Shown here: positions 49,191 through 60,794 of the stretch, piece after piece
Layout: each line of letters begins with the position of its first letter
How positions within the stretch are numbered: the first letter of the stretch is position 1
NCBI GenBank assembly: GCA_011316305.1
Contig: SAUG01000075.1
Span: 248,001-312,000, forward strand
Source: Rusavskia elegans
Lineage: Eukaryota > Ascomycota > Lecanoromycetes > Teloschistales > Teloschistaceae
Direction of reading: 5' to 3'
DNA: 64,000 bases
Position numbers and translations under genes: made by a program
The notes under the pieces: model-generated
The model's input: the letters and a program-made list of their open reading frames with translations, nothing else
The model's database searches: none
Told to the model about the DNA's origin: nothing

Positions 49191-49373
49191 CTAGAATTTA
49201 TAAATAAAATACTATCGCGAGCTTTAATTTAACCGAATTAAATATATAAATTATAATTTCTATAGCTATAGAAATTAGGTTAGAATTTATAGTTAATTTT
49301 AGTATAGTTCGCTAATAAATCGACTTTAGGTCCCCCGCCCTCGGCCGGAACTTCAGGGTTTTAAATACGACTG
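49191..49373 (-). repeat. Right TIR of the Tc1/mariner-type element
   Basis: Inverted partner of 45684-45866. The outer 30 bp (GC-rich, with CTTCAGGG) are not RIP-shifted, while the inner part is AT-rich. Confidence 0.88.
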
Positions 49374-49648
49374 TACCTTATAAGTACCTACCTTGGAGCT
49401 CGTGATCCACAAGTTTGTAGCTTACAATCAAGGCTTCCTGATAAGCTTTCTTCGCTCGTTACTAACGTAGATGTCACGGTGTAGCTCCACATTGAGGTAC
49501 TGCTTTCTAACCGCTATTAGGCACTCGACGCCAGATCTGATCACTCGTCATGGTGATCCGCAGCTGTAAACATCATTTTATCTATGACTGAGTTTACCTC
49601 AATGTTATCTCGCAAGCTCATGATACAGACTCCGTATAGAACGCCATG

Positions 49649-50520
49649 CTATGCACTCTTCACAATCTTGGAGTTGTCCCACTCTATCTCCCGAACGCCA
49701 TCCTTATCTATCACCTTGACAAGCATCTGTAACCATGATCATTAGCCAGGATGATGCTTTCGAAGGCGCGTTGAGCCAAGGGAATTAACTATACCCCTTT
49801 GAAGTCGATTGGCAACCTCCTCTGCAGCTCGTCCGTGCACATTCGAAGGATCTTGAGTCCCTGTTCGAAATCGATATCTGGGTGATGATGCTTGTCGAGA
49901 ATGGAGAGACAGTAGTACCTTTGGCAATCATTAGCTCCCACTCTGGCCATCCAGATATGAGTCCCCGAGGAGAAAGCGCCGGTGGCTGGAACATGGTACT
50001 TACTGGGCATATCCATGTGCAGCATACGGTAGTGAAGCCAGTGACGCTAGGTAGTCCAGCCAGAAGAGATGCGGTTTCTTGGTGATTGGATCGTATCCTC
50101 CCAACAGCAGATTGACCGTGTACGGCTTCTTTGATCTCAGACTTCTTGCAAGTTCACCGCGGACAAAGCTAGCGACGGCAGGAGGACCCAATTCCGTGTC
50201 GTTACGCATCGAGTAGAGCTGAATGTTGGCTTGTATGAACTCGGCAAATTGGACTGAGCGAGCGTGGTATCAGCGAGGTTGACTTTGCCAGACTTGCTGC
50301 CCAACTGTACCAGTATCGCCCGCTTCTCCCGAGAAGGCCATCAATGTATTCTTATTGAGACTCCTTGTCTTGTCATCGGACGCTTTGAGAATTGTGGCTC
50401 CTCTCATAGCGGCCTTCGAGGCTGCAACGATAGTGAAGTCCTTGCCAGTGAGACCAAGTAGGTTCTCCCTTCAACAATGATCAGCTTGGGAGGGTCTGTA
50501 CGAGGCTACACTACTCACAT
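49649..50520 (-). CDS. PRE1: 20S proteasome subunit beta-4
   Basis: Non-catalytic beta-ring subunit of the 20S proteasome. Exons: 50520-50519 (AT only), 50468-50311, 50253-50004, 49918-49795 and 49726-49649, giving 203 aa. The start codon itself is split: AT precedes a GTGAGT donor, and the G is the first base of exon 2, followed by [11 protein letters not shown]. This is the only way found to supply a Met in frame with the conserved N-terminus. Family signatures include [35 protein letters not shown] and [11 protein letters not shown]. It is divergent from RRP9. Confidence 0.93.
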
Positions 50521-50726
50521 CTTGAATGCTAAAGACAGTTGAAGCTGATGGACAACGAGGGTTTGAGTACCGTAGCTAGCTGTAGACTGAGACGCGGTAT
50601 GTACGTCAAGGGCAAGAAGCGGCGAGCGGTCGGCAAAAACTGCCAAACACTCACAGATCCTTGGCATAAAATATTCAACGTCGAAATTCTAATTATGTGG
50701 TAGAGCGCGATGCATTTTGAACAGCA
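50521..50726. promoter_or_regulatory. Divergent promoter region PRE1 / RRP9
   Basis: Only 206 bp separate the start codons of PRE1 (minus) and RRP9 (plus), so the region must serve both. I did not identify a proteasome-control element by eye. Confidence 0.5.
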
Positions 50727-52575
50727 ATGTCTTCCTTTTTCACCACGCCAGCTTCACAGAAGAAGCGCAAAAGGGATGATAGCTCGATTGCGCAGTTGTC
50801 TTCGAAGAAGAAGAAAGTCACCCAAGAGGGAGTAAATTCGAAACCAATAAATCGGAAGACTGCCAAAGACGAGTCGATATCAGGCAGTGGATCCGAAGAC
50901 GACGAGACCCCACGGAAAGCCATTGATGATGAGGCACTGAGTAGCGAGTCTGAGTCCGAAGACGAGACAGGCGCAGAACGACGTCTACGGCTTGCGGAGC
51001 AATATCTCGAGAACATCAAGGGAGAAACTGAGACCGTCGGCTTCGATGCAGAGGAGATCGACCGAGACCTCATTGCCGAGAGGCTCAAAGAAGACGCTGT
51101 ATGGCTTGCTGCTGATTCCTAAGGTGGTTTCACACTAACAATTCGTACAGGCAGCGACAAAAGGTCGACTTTACCGCCATATAGCCTCTGGCCTTGACTT
51201 CTCCTCAGCCCTCAGAACCTTGTTCCGTGCCGAAACTCTAACCACTACCTCAGTAGCCGTCTGCCCTCCATATGCCTATACTGTGTCCAAAGACATAACC
51301 TTGATCAAATGGGAACTCCCTACTCCTACCAAACCTCCTTCACAAAAGAAAAAGAAGAAGGCCACGACAAAGCCTCCTCCCCCAGCGCGCCGCCGTCCGA
51401 TCAAGCTTCTTTACACCCGTGGTAACAAGAATGAAACTCGGAACCTCAAATATCAGCACCACACTGCACCCATCCTCACCGTCGCCGCCTCATCCGATGG
51501 AAAATACGTCGCCACCGGCGGCGCCGACAAACGCCTCATCATCTGGTCCGCCGCCGATCTCAAACCATTGCGTATATTTCCGCAACACAGGGATGCAGTG
51601 ACAAGCCTTGCATTCAGGCGAGGAACGAACCAGCTTTATTCCAGCTCAAAAGATCGCACCATCAAGACATGGAGTCTTGACGAATTGGGTTACATGGAAA
51701 CACTATTCGGTCATCAGGATGAAGTCGTCGATATCGCCGCACTGTCGCTTGAGCGATGCGTAAGCGTTGGCGCTCGAGATCGCACAGCTCGATTGTGGAA
51801 GGTTGTCGAGGAGTCGCAACTCGTCTTTCGAGGTGGAGGGACCAGCGAAAAGCGGAAAATGAACACGAGAGAAACGCTGGTGAATGGTGAGACCACCACA
51901 ATAAAAACCTCATACGCTGAAGGCAGTATCGACCGCGTTGCCATGATCGACGAGGAAACATTCGTTACCGGTAGTGACAACGGCAGCATATCATTGTGGT
52001 CGCTGCATAAGAAAAAACCGGTCTTCACGGTGCCAGTGGCGCATGGGTTGGACCCGGCGTTGAAGCCAGAAGAGGCTTCTGCGGAAGAGGTTCCCAGTCC
52101 AAAAGTCCCAGGGGAGCCGCAGCCGAGGTGGATTACGGCGCTGGCAACGGTGCCATACAGTGATTTAATTCTCAGCGGGAGCTGGGATGGACGGGTGAGG
52201 GCTTGGAAGATTAGTGAGGACAAGAAGCGGATTGAGGTGGTCGGAGCGCTAGGACAGGCCCACGTTGTAGATGAGAGGGATGACGATGTCAACGTCCTAG
52301 AGACAAGAGATGGAGAGTCACAAGAAGATCAGGAAATATCGGTGAGGGGTATCATCAACGATATCGAAATCTTCGAAAGGGGTGACAGAGGCAAGGACAG
52401 TTTATGTGTGGTTATCGCAACAGGGAAAGAACATCGACTGGGGAGATGGAAAACTCTGCAAGGCAAGAACGGGGCTTGCATCTTTGAAGTGCCTCACAGG
52501 CAGGCAGGTCAGCCAGCGACGATGGGGGTAAAAACGGCGGACATAGAAAGTAGCGAAATCCAATCCAAAACATAG
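50727..52575 (+). CDS. RRP9: U3 snoRNP protein Rrp9 (U3-55K), WD40
   Basis: Two exons, 50727-51098 and 51151-52575, encode 598 aa. Rrp9 binds the box B/C motif of U3 snoRNA in the SSU processome. The N-terminus is Lys- and acidic-rich (nucleolar-like), followed by the conserved A-E-Q-Y-L-E-N-I and E-I-D-R-D-L-I-A-E-R-L motifs. After the intron comes G-R-L-Y-R-H-I-A, another hallmark. WD repeats follow: V-A-T-G-G-A-D-K-R-L-I-I-W, Y-S-S-S-K-D-R-T-I-K-T-W, S-V-G-A-R-D-R-T-A-R-L-W, V-T-G-S-D-N-G-S-I-S-L-W and L-S-G-S-W-D-G-R-V-R-A-W. The GTATGG donor and TACAG acceptor join phase 0. Confidence 0.94.
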
Positions 52576-52782
52576 CAAACATCGGGTTCGCTTTCTATTC
52601 GGCTATGATTGAGCCACCAAGTAAAATCACGAAGTTGCTGCAGCCGAGTCCTTGCCTGGCAACCCATTTGACTCCCCGATGTGAATTATGCATAAAGCTC
52701 TTCCGTCAGAGGAAGTCACCTTGGAGCGCCAAACCCTTCATCGCCTACCAGGGTCTTCCAGAATGGTTTCCTCGCAAATGCG

Positions 52783-54743
52783 TCATCCACCGATATAAGC
52801 TAGTTGCTGATGAGCAATTGGACGGTTCCATTCTTCGCGTGATGGTCTTTCCTGTCGCTGCCTTGCTCGCAATTGCCGCTTGAGTCGCTTTCGCTCTTGT
52901 CGGTGCTGTACGTTCGACGGTGATCCTGATTGACGCCCTCGTCGCTCAGATCGCTCCCGCATGTGTGCGAGACTAGCTCTTATCGTTTCACGCGAATCTG
53001 AGGGGCCTGCAGAAGTGTTGCGACTCGAGATGGAGGGCGGACCGTGAGGGCCAAGACGTTCAACTGAAGCATCTTCAGTAGGAGGTACAGATGCAAGGAG
53101 TCGGTGGCGTGCATTTAGCCGATCGCGTGCGTTGAGACGTGGTGATGGAGATCGTGAAGGGGAAGTTAATCTTAGAGGACTAGAATTTATAACGATCGAC
53201 GAAAGTGGGCTATTGGAAGCCATCGAAAGAGGAGCACCATTTCTTGCAGTTCTATCGCTCGCCCGGCTGCTAGGCGACGGCGGGATGTCCACCCCCCGAG
53301 TACCGCTAGTTTCCTCATCAGACGAGATTGACAATGCCGTCGGTCGCTTTCTCCGTCGTCCAACAGGCCGGATCGGTGGCGCATCGGAGTCACTATCAAT
53401 TGAGATCGGCACATCTTGGGAACGACCACTGACAGGACTCGACTGTAACGGTGAAAATCCGCCTGGCATGGAAAAGTCCTCGTGACGTTGGCCCGTTCGC
53501 TGTGTTGAATGACTGGTATCGGAATCGCTGTCGTTCGGCTCCGGAGAGGATATAGCCACGCGACGTCCTCGGATTCGTCGTCGTGCGGTAGTATTAGGGT
53601 TCATGTTCGAGCCAAGGTCGAATGGTGGAGATGATGGCTCGTCATGGTCCGCTGAATGTTCAGAGCCACTATCATAGGTGCTCGGCGGCATGTCGGAGGT
53701 ATGGTCAGAGTTGGCGCCAGCGTCATCTATACCCATGGTTTCATCTGCCACAAAGTCCCTCAGTGATCCAGTGCTTCCTGTGCTTTGCGAGTCAACAGTG
53801 AGGTCCGTGAGGTCCCCGTCAGTGATTTCATGGCTCGATTCGCTTAGCCCACGAAAGCGACGACGTCGATTATTGAACGGTAGACCCGTGCGGTGATGGA
53901 TTTGGTTGTGGCGGCGGTGCACATTTCCTGCCCTGTCAATCCTAAATTCCGCATCCTCTGCGAGTAGTGCCTCCGCCGCTAGCGAGATGTCAGAATGGTC
54001 CGAGTCCATGGACAGATCGTCGATGGTCATGGTGGTCTCGTCGGAATTTGAGAAGTTATCGAGGAAGCTATAGCCGCAAGAATTGCACGTGCCGTCTTCA
54101 AGCTCCCAGGTGCACTGGTGGATCTCGAGTCAGCATGTCTTCTGAGAATGGCATAGCAGAGTTCATCATGTGTAAATTCCAGAAAGAATGGGGTAAAGGA
54201 ACCCCGGAGATGGCCTTACTCTCGGGCATCTGTCGACGCCATCTAAAGAGTCCCGAATCGGGGCACGGTATCTGGCCAATCCATTGAAGCGACCATTGAA
54301 GAGACCCCCTCCGCTGGCTTGGCCGGCTTTGTCCTTCTCAACGAGTTCTGCTTCCTCTCTCTGTGGCTTCCTATGATCTTCTGTTGTTTCTCCAGCAGGC
54401 AGCAAAGCGGCTGTATTGACAAACGTTTGGGTGATCTCCCGCACCTGAATATGATTTAGCATAAATTATGGGAGAATGATAAGTACAAAAGACTCACCAG
54501 GAAAGCCGGAGCTGGCTGGCTCTGCACATGAGCACGGCAATCGGGGCAAGTCTTCTTGATCTGATCACGATCGAACCATTGGCGAAGACAGCTATAGCAG
54601 AAGGTGTGGCCGCACTGGGTTGTGTAAGGTTCGTACATGGGTCGAATGCAGATTCGACATGCTACGAGATTACGTAGTTCGTCCAGGTTCTTCTGAAGGA
54701 TGGTCATGAAGCCTTGATGACTCGCATCTGAGTTGACAGCCAT
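52783..54743 (-). CDS. RING-finger protein, Psh1-like E3 ubiquitin ligase candidate
   Basis: Exons 54743-54498, 54444-54220 and 54114-52783 encode 600 aa. A C3HC4 RING is at residues 29-69 (C29, C32, C44, H46, C49, C52, C66, C69), inside C-R-I-C and C-G-H-T-F-C-Y-S-C-L. A second small Cys cluster spans the exon 2/3 junction (D-R-C-P-R-C-T-W-E-L and T-C-N-S-C-G). The rest of the large last exon is Ser/Asp/Arg-rich and disordered, ending in basic helices. The RING resembles that of Psh1, the ligase for mislocalised CENP-A, but I cannot confirm orthology. The start M-A-V-N-S-D-A-S-H is preferred over a Met 55 codons upstream, whose extension looks non-coding. The gene is convergent with RRP9. 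Confidence 0.82.
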
Positions 54744-55506
54744 AGTGTTCAGATAAGATTCAGGTCCCCTGGGTTGTAGTGGGCGGAGTGGTGCTCCTCC
54801 AACGTGGTAGACGTAAATCAACTTAGGGGATGATCGGAGGACATGGCAAGGTGGCCTAGTTAGTAAGGTGGATGCAGAGAGACTGTTTGGAGTACGCAGT
54901 GTCAACATGGACGGTCAACTCGCTCGTCCGCGTCCCGCGGTACGAGCGCGGCATGGCGCTAAAACATTCGATGGCTGCTTGGGATCTGATTGGTCAGAAG
55001 TGCACAATCGCGCCGCTAACCACATCGAGCAAAGAACTGAGTTCCATGCTCTGACTAATGAGCGACTGGATCATCCGGCTGATGACTCGAAAGCATGGTA
55101 GTAAGTCCTGCTGGACGTACCCTAGCAGCTAGTCTGTTGCTCGACACGATGGCTCAACAATAGGATCTTACAGGGAGAATCACGATCTTATACCTGGTGA
55201 GAGTTATCTACCCAGGACATGGTCAAGAAAATGGATAGACTTTCTCATGACTTGGCTTCCTCTTGCTTTAATCTTCCAGACGTTTCGTCAGCAGACAAAC
55301 TCATATAGAATCCTCATCAGAATCATGCACATCATTCTAGTATCTGATCGTTGTCTCTTTGCAGTCATTCACCCTTTCTTCACTCTGCTTGCTTTCTTTT
55401 ATTGACCCGTGGCTTGTATTTCCACCCATTCATATACGACACTTCCTCGTAGTATTCTCTTTTCTCCCAGTACAACACAAGAACCACCTCCCAAAATCCA
55501 TTCTCG
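54744..55506. other. Intergenic: RING gene promoter and 128-aa ORF 5' flank
   Basis: 763 bp without a supported gene. Pyrimidine-rich sequence just before 55507 looks like a fungal 5' UTR. Confidence 0.45.
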
Positions 55507-55893
55507 ATGTCTCCCCAACCTACTAATGAACACACCATACGCCACTTTTCGCACCATCAACTCTTCTACTTGGCCTTCCTTCGCATCTACGTGTCCACTT
55601 CTTACAAGACGGTGGCCTCTCACTTCAATCGATGCTTTGATCTTCGCCCTCCACTCACGGCAAGAGACTGCGGTACCATCTATCTAGACCTTCACGACTC
55701 CGAACACAGTGGTTGGGTGAGAGCGAGAGACATGAATAGGCAGGAAGCCGAACTCCTCCGAACGATGATGCAGAATCTAGGGCTGGCAAAAAAACGGTGG
55801 GACGTGGATCCGATACAGCCGGTTGGGCTTACCACGTGCTATCGAATTGCCCGCCGTAATGATGGGAAGGCTGGCGTGGATTCCTCAAATTGA
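55507..55893 (+). CDS. Hypothetical protein, 128 aa
   Basis: A single open frame starting M-S-P-Q-P-T-N-E-H, preceded by a CT-rich leader and an ATG context (TCTCG before ATG) like nearby genes. The sequence has mixed composition with a plausible helical segment (H-Q-L-F-Y-L-A-F-L-R-I-Y-V), not the biased composition of a shadow ORF. There is no signal peptide or recognisable domain. It may be a lineage-specific gene or the first exon of a longer one; a second open frame (55823-56122) overlaps in another phase. I do not recognise it. Confidence 0.45.
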   Translation: MSPQPTNEHTIRHFSHHQLFYLAFLRIYVSTSYKTVASHFNRCFDLRPPLTARDCGTIYLDLHDSEHSGWVRARDMNRQEAELLRTMMQNLGLAKKRWDVDPIQPVGLTTCYRIARRNDGKAGVDSSN

Positions 55894-56503
55894 GCTGTTG
55901 TGCGAATGCTCTCACGGCCGCAAATTCGACCGCAGAGGAAACTCGGAGGACCGAATCCTGGAATTTCAAAGCCATTTCAAAGGTTTTTCGGAGCCTATGT
56001 GTAATGCAAGATTACGGGAGGACGAAATGATAAGAATAATATCACTGCAAGGATCTGTACAAGCGCGGATGAGCTCATCCATACAAGTAATGGCCTATGC
56101 CAAATCGTTAACTGGCGACTAATCTGTGTGGTTTTCTTTTCTCTTCGAAGCAAGTCACAGATGTACTGCGATCACCCGCTGTAAACCGTGCTCAATAATG
56201 ATCTCGCCGATGGAACAGGCTTGACAGTCAGTCTTTTGACGAATTTGGGAAAGAATATTATTACGATTATTCCCGTTGATTTTGAATGTCACGTTGCAAG
56301 AAATGTAGCTGATGATCATTTTCAACATGGAAAGTCAGAGAGGATTAAGAAAATCTTGCATGCTTCAATCACCAATCAAGTTAACTTCTTTCGCCGTCAA
56401 TCATCGCCCCAAGGCCAGCAAACTACCGAGAATCCAAGCAAAATGTCGCCTCATAAACACCCTCGAAAGATAATTCGAGTCGACCCGTATTACTTCCGTC
56501 CGC
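55894..56503. other. Intergenic, nothing recognised
   Basis: 610 bp between the 128-aa ORF (plus) and the oxygenase-like gene (minus). Short ORFs at 55823-56122 and 56188-56568 have no family resemblance. Confidence 0.4.
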
Positions 56504-57809
56504 TTACACTTTCGCCACTGTATGTCCTGACTGCAGCAGGTGGCTTTCATCAATGCTTCCCATGGTGACCAACTCTTCGTTCACCATTTCTTTGTTCATG
56601 TGGGCCAAGAATTCCGTCTGAGCATGGATGAACTCCTTGAGCGCTTTGACATTGACTTTCTTCCCACCACGTTTGTTCTCTCTGAGAGCGCGCAGCTGCG
56701 TTCTCACTCGCTCCTCAAGGATCTCAAGCCGGTACTCGCTGTACTGGGAATACAGTTCCGACAAGTTGGAGATTGGCCGAACGGTAGTAAGCACCGTGTC
56801 ATCCGGCAGGTTGGGGCTACGAGGGCGGAACGAGGTAACCATAGTGATCCGCTCCGTAGTCCCGAGCGCACGTAGGGCCTGATGCTCGATATAACGACCT
56901 TGCAGGATAACGGCACATCCCATCTGCGGGCCGCGGACCTTGACAATCTCCCCACTGCCAGTTCTGAGAGCGGTCTCCCCCCCGATCATAGACTCGCAAT
57001 CGCTCAGCATAGTGACGCAGACAAAGGGGTACGCATCGGTGTGCCAGTCAACGATGGGTTTTTCTTCGGGTTCTAGTAAAATACCGAGTCAGTATTGTCT
57101 CTTTTTGGATAATTGCTGGGAATTGAAACATGTCTTACGACTTGCGAGACAGGGGGTTGAGGGGAAAGAGCTCGGAAATGTACTTACCATATGGGCATCC
57201 AGCGATTCCCTCGTCTTCATCAAAGGCCTGCTTCTCGGCGAAAGCCGCAACTTGCTGCTTCTTTTCTTCTTCAGATCGAACACTAATGTTGATATGAGCG
57301 ATCTCAAAGTCCATTTCGGTAACGAGGTCCAGCCCAGCGAGCTTGGAGATGATGGACAGTGTTGCAGGACTTTTCCAGGTGTCGTATACGAACGGGGCAT
57401 ATCTAGTAGCATGGTTAGCCAAGAACAAAATCATCCAGGCCAATTAGGGTGGGGCAGGGTGTAAAGTAACTTACTTGGCAGCGAAGCCTCGGAGCTGGCA
57501 TTGGGCTAGGTTACTCGAATACTGGCAGTTATCCCAAACATCTTGGCTAAGAACCTCAGCTCGCATGCGGTGAATGGCCTCGGTGGTGAAGAGCCGAAAA
57601 GGCTCGGAGACGGCGACAGGGGATATGCCGGTGTTTTCGGCAAGGCTGAGATCCTTCATGGTGTGGACCTTTGCTGGTGGTTCATACTGGAGATGCTGAT
57701 CCGGATCAAAGTCTCCAGCAGCTACCTGATTGGGTGGGATAGAGTCGATGATGGGTTTCCAGTGAGGAGCCATGGCCGCAACGGGTATGGAAATGTCTGA
57801 GATATCCAT
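56504..57809 (-). CDS. 2OG-Fe(II) oxygenase-like fungal protein
   Basis: Exons 57809-57475, 57402-57188 and 57072-56504 encode 372 aa. A candidate iron-binding H-T-D is at residues 194-196 (D-W-H-T-D-A-Y), with a possible distal His at 247 in G-R-Y-I-E-H-Q-A-L-R-A. The core between them (G-G-E-T-A-L-R-T and M-G-C-A-V-I-L-Q) has the jelly-roll look of 2OG dioxygenases. From memory, similar proteins are widespread in filamentous fungi, often beside metabolic clusters, with no assigned substrate. The C-terminus is a charged helix rich in Arg/Glu/Lys. There is no signal peptide, so it is probably cytosolic. No cluster partner genes are visible here. Confidence 0.72.
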
Positions 57810-60285
57810 TTTGAAGATGGTGGTGATTCCGCTCTTATAGGTGGGCGACTCGAAATAGAAAATAGTGATGAGGTCTCTCCTCCTTTGTTGACGATGGAGA
57901 GGATGGGCGTCGTCACTTCTTAGCTGATGGAGACAATGTGTTGTGATGGTGCTCGCTACTCTTTGTCAAAACTGTCCCAGTCTAGTTCTCCAGTTTCTCC
58001 CCAGCAATTTGATGTGGAAGGGCAGGACAAAGTCTCGGCAAGCTCGAACGATTGACGATGAGCAATGTTCATGCGTAAACAAGTGAATTGTGTTTTTGCA
58101 CTATGCTTGATAGGACAGAGATGTTATACACAGAAAATACAATGAAACAACAATGGAGCATTCATCAGTCCAAATCTAGGAAAACATAGGCGAACGGTAC
58201 TTATCAGAGATGCAGATAGTGGTGCGAGATAAGGTGTCCACTTACCACTGACTGATACAGCCGTTTGATCTAGTTCGCCACCAATGAGTAGGATGTCTTC
58301 GAGAAACCTTTATGACTTCTTGATCGAAGATGCTTTATATTTCTGCGCCTTGCTCCCCAACGTTCCCCGTCGGATATTTCTCCGGCGGCGGTAATGAAGC
58401 CACAATGAAATCATAAGCACTATTTGATTCGCGGGAAAAGCTACGATGTGGTAATGGAAATTTCTTGCTTGTGGAGATCAATGTGGAGGACGATGTGGAG
58501 GACAACTTCCGATGTCACCACAATGCGTTTCAACCTGGTGGAAAGATCCAGCATACGTGGACGGTGCTTCGCACGAAGATTTGCAGGTTGGTTTCACACA
58601 ATGCAAACCGTGGGAATGTCCGGCAGTGGACCTTGAATCCCGCCACTACCAACATTAGAACCACCGTGACGGATCAAGGAGGAGCGTATTCGGTCCTTGA
58701 CTCGACCAGTAGGCGATTGCTAAGTGTTCGCAGATGAATTGAGTGTGGAGGGTCTCCTTGCGTATGGAAATGTTTACTCCCTTTGGTATAAAGTCCTAAC
58801 CAAAGCCACAGCCGCATGAGCTCCTGGGGCATGTCTTTGGGGTTGCTCTGAAACGACACGTTGGATACATCTGCCAGACGCTGCACGTCAATGGAACTTT
58901 CCCGGACAAAAGCCAGGGAGGTGAGTAAGTTGGGGGTAATGAAGAGAGGTTGGTTTCAGCAGGTGTGGAGGGCTATCATGAGCTAGCAAAGATTGCTATT
59001 GAACATCGGGAATTTGTTGCCCGATTCGGATGCCAGTCAGTTCCTATCAGCATAGTATTGGGTCGAGCTCAGGGCAAGTGGTAGAGATCAAGCCTCTATC
59101 ATCTGACGCCGTGGAGCCGTGATCTTCCCCGCATATATTGTGTGGTTCCGTGAGGCAGTATGTCGGGACGGATCCCCATGCTCCAGGAGAAGTCTCGTAG
59201 GTCTCTCGCATGCCCATGTGGACCGTGACATGTTCGAGTTACCAAAATTAGAAATGCTGAAGAATCCGTTCCTTCTGGATTATTATTATTGGCAGCCATT
59301 GAGTGAAAAGGATGAATCAATGATCGGACCGACTTCTCGGGGCCCAAAGGGGCCGTGGATGACGTCAGGATACGCTATCACCGTTTGGGGCACGGACAGT
59401 CGCAGGCAAATCTAATTCCAAAGCTACTCTCAACATCATCTCTTCAAATGGGCGAGGAAGAAGTAAAGGAGACAACATGGCAGAAGGCAGAGGCGGCCTT
59501 TACTGGGTACGATTGTTTTCACTGTTTACAACACCTTTACATGGCCAGTCAGCGTTACCAGCCCGGATATGCTGACTGGTATCAGCAAGCGGTACAGCGA
59601 GTACTATGACCCATGCCAAGAGGCCGCAGACAGAAGTATGAGATGTCTCCATCGAAATCCGGGGAACAAGGATCTATGCTCAGACTACTTCCAGTAAATG
59701 ACCAATGACCTGCAACAGCTACCTAGCAGCAGAGGCCGGGCTAATGAGACGGCAGAGCATATAGGGACTGTAAGAAAGCTTGGGTATGGCACCTTGGATT
59801 GTCGAAAGAGTAAGGTGGCTGATATCAAATCCAGATGACTGAACAGAAGGAGGCGAAACGAAAGGCGAAAATGGCACAGGCTGGGAATCAATCTTGAAGC
59901 AAGAAAAAAGGCTCGAGACACTCGAAGCCTTGGAAAACATGATCTCGGTAGAGAGAGATCCTCGATGTGTCCCCCATGCGTGTATGTCAGTCGCGAGATC
60001 TGCCTCTCGTGGGCCGCGGAAGCGTACAGCTTAACCTGGGATTGACTTAAAGCGAAGTTGTGATCACTCCCTGCCCTTTAATATGCATTGAACGTTCCAT
60101 GAGCAGAAGTGTGCAAGATCTCCAGAGACCGCAGTCATACCGATAAATCTTCGCCCGGATATAGAAGACTCGAGAAGACTCGTCCTCGAAAATGCGTGAC
60201 GACTACCATAACGCCACTGGAAGAGGACTGCCGGCATTATGCATGTGGTACGCCCGGATCGGATCGTCCCATCGTAGGGCGGTTA
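57810..60285. other. Gene-poor region with unsupported ORF fragments
   Basis: 2.5 kb of normal base composition. Open stretches at 58465-58737 (plus, 90 codons), about 58955-59090 (plus, starting V-E-G-Y-H-E-L-A-K-I-A), 59119-59415, 59355-59609 (ending [10 protein letters not shown]) and 59719-59940 (minus, 73 codons) have coding-like composition in places. They do not join into a convincing model. They could be decayed gene pieces or an intron-rich gene I cannot resolve. Confidence 0.35.
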
Positions 60286-60794
60286 CCCCAGATTAAATAA
60301 ACCTGGTCAGTGAAAAAAAGACTGTCAAACCCTACCAACCGTCGACTAAAAGTTTTAAAGTTTTTTTATTCCTTAAATAACTTAACAACCAGAAGCTAAA
60401 TTCGTTTTAAAATTTCGAGTCTTATTAATAAAGATATATAGTTAGTATCTAACTTTTTTCTATCTATCTTTTATCGTTTTTATTACTTTAGAGGACTAAT
60501 TTCTAGATTTTCGAAGAATTCTATCGGTCGTAAAAAGGACCTCGGCAGTCCGGCAGATATTTCCTAGACTAAAAGAAGAGATTCCTATATAAGATAATAA
60601 AAAAGAATCCTATTAATATAAAATTCTTCTAGTCGCTAGTATATATATAGCAGACTTCTTAAGAAAAGTTTTAGTAATTTCTAGCTTTTGGTTGTTAAGT
60701 TATTTAAGAAATAAAAAAACTTTAAAACTTTTGGTCGACGGTTGGTGGGGTTTGACAGTCTTTTTTTCACTGACCAGGTTTATTTAATCTGGGG
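60286..60794. mobile_element. MITE-like non-autonomous element, 509 bp
   Basis: Flanked by TA (60284-60285 and 60795-60796). Inverted repeats of about 110 bp begin CCCCAGATTAAATAAACC at both ends and differ at only a few positions, nearly all transitions. The centre (about 60400-60680) is AT-rich, not symmetrical, and has no ORF. TA duplication and long TIRs suggest mobilisation by a Tc1/mariner-type transposase. The TIR sequence is unrelated to that of the 45684-49373 element. Confidence 0.82.

Larger units (their letters stand above)
45684..49373 (+). mobile_element. Tc1/mariner-type DNA transposon, RIP-inactivated, 3.7 kb
   Basis: Flanked by TA dinucleotides (45682-45683 and 49374-49375), with 183-bp inverted repeats. 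The interior is AT-rich and TpA-rich. On the plus strand at about 46655-46790 a decayed DDE domain is readable: an L-N-N segment from the second Asp motif (D-N-A in the family), then Y-A-A-I-G-V-I-L-I-F, then F-P-D-F-N-S-I-E, close to the Y-S-P-D-F-N-P-I-E box that includes the catalytic Glu. The spacing fits D34E. Stop codons interrupt the frame. About 2.2 kb beyond the transposase remnant (47000-49190) has no recognised content and makes the element unusually long for Tc1/mariner. Confidence 0.82.

Noticed and set aside
52605..52883. 92-codon plus-strand ORF between RRP9 and the RING gene
   Set aside because: Its second half is antisense to the RING gene's conserved 3' exon, and it has no coding signature of its own.
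59719..59940. 73-codon minus-strand ORF in the gene-poor region
   Set aside because: Ser/Pro-rich and without a domain, promoter-like leader or homology I can recognise; not enough to call a gene.
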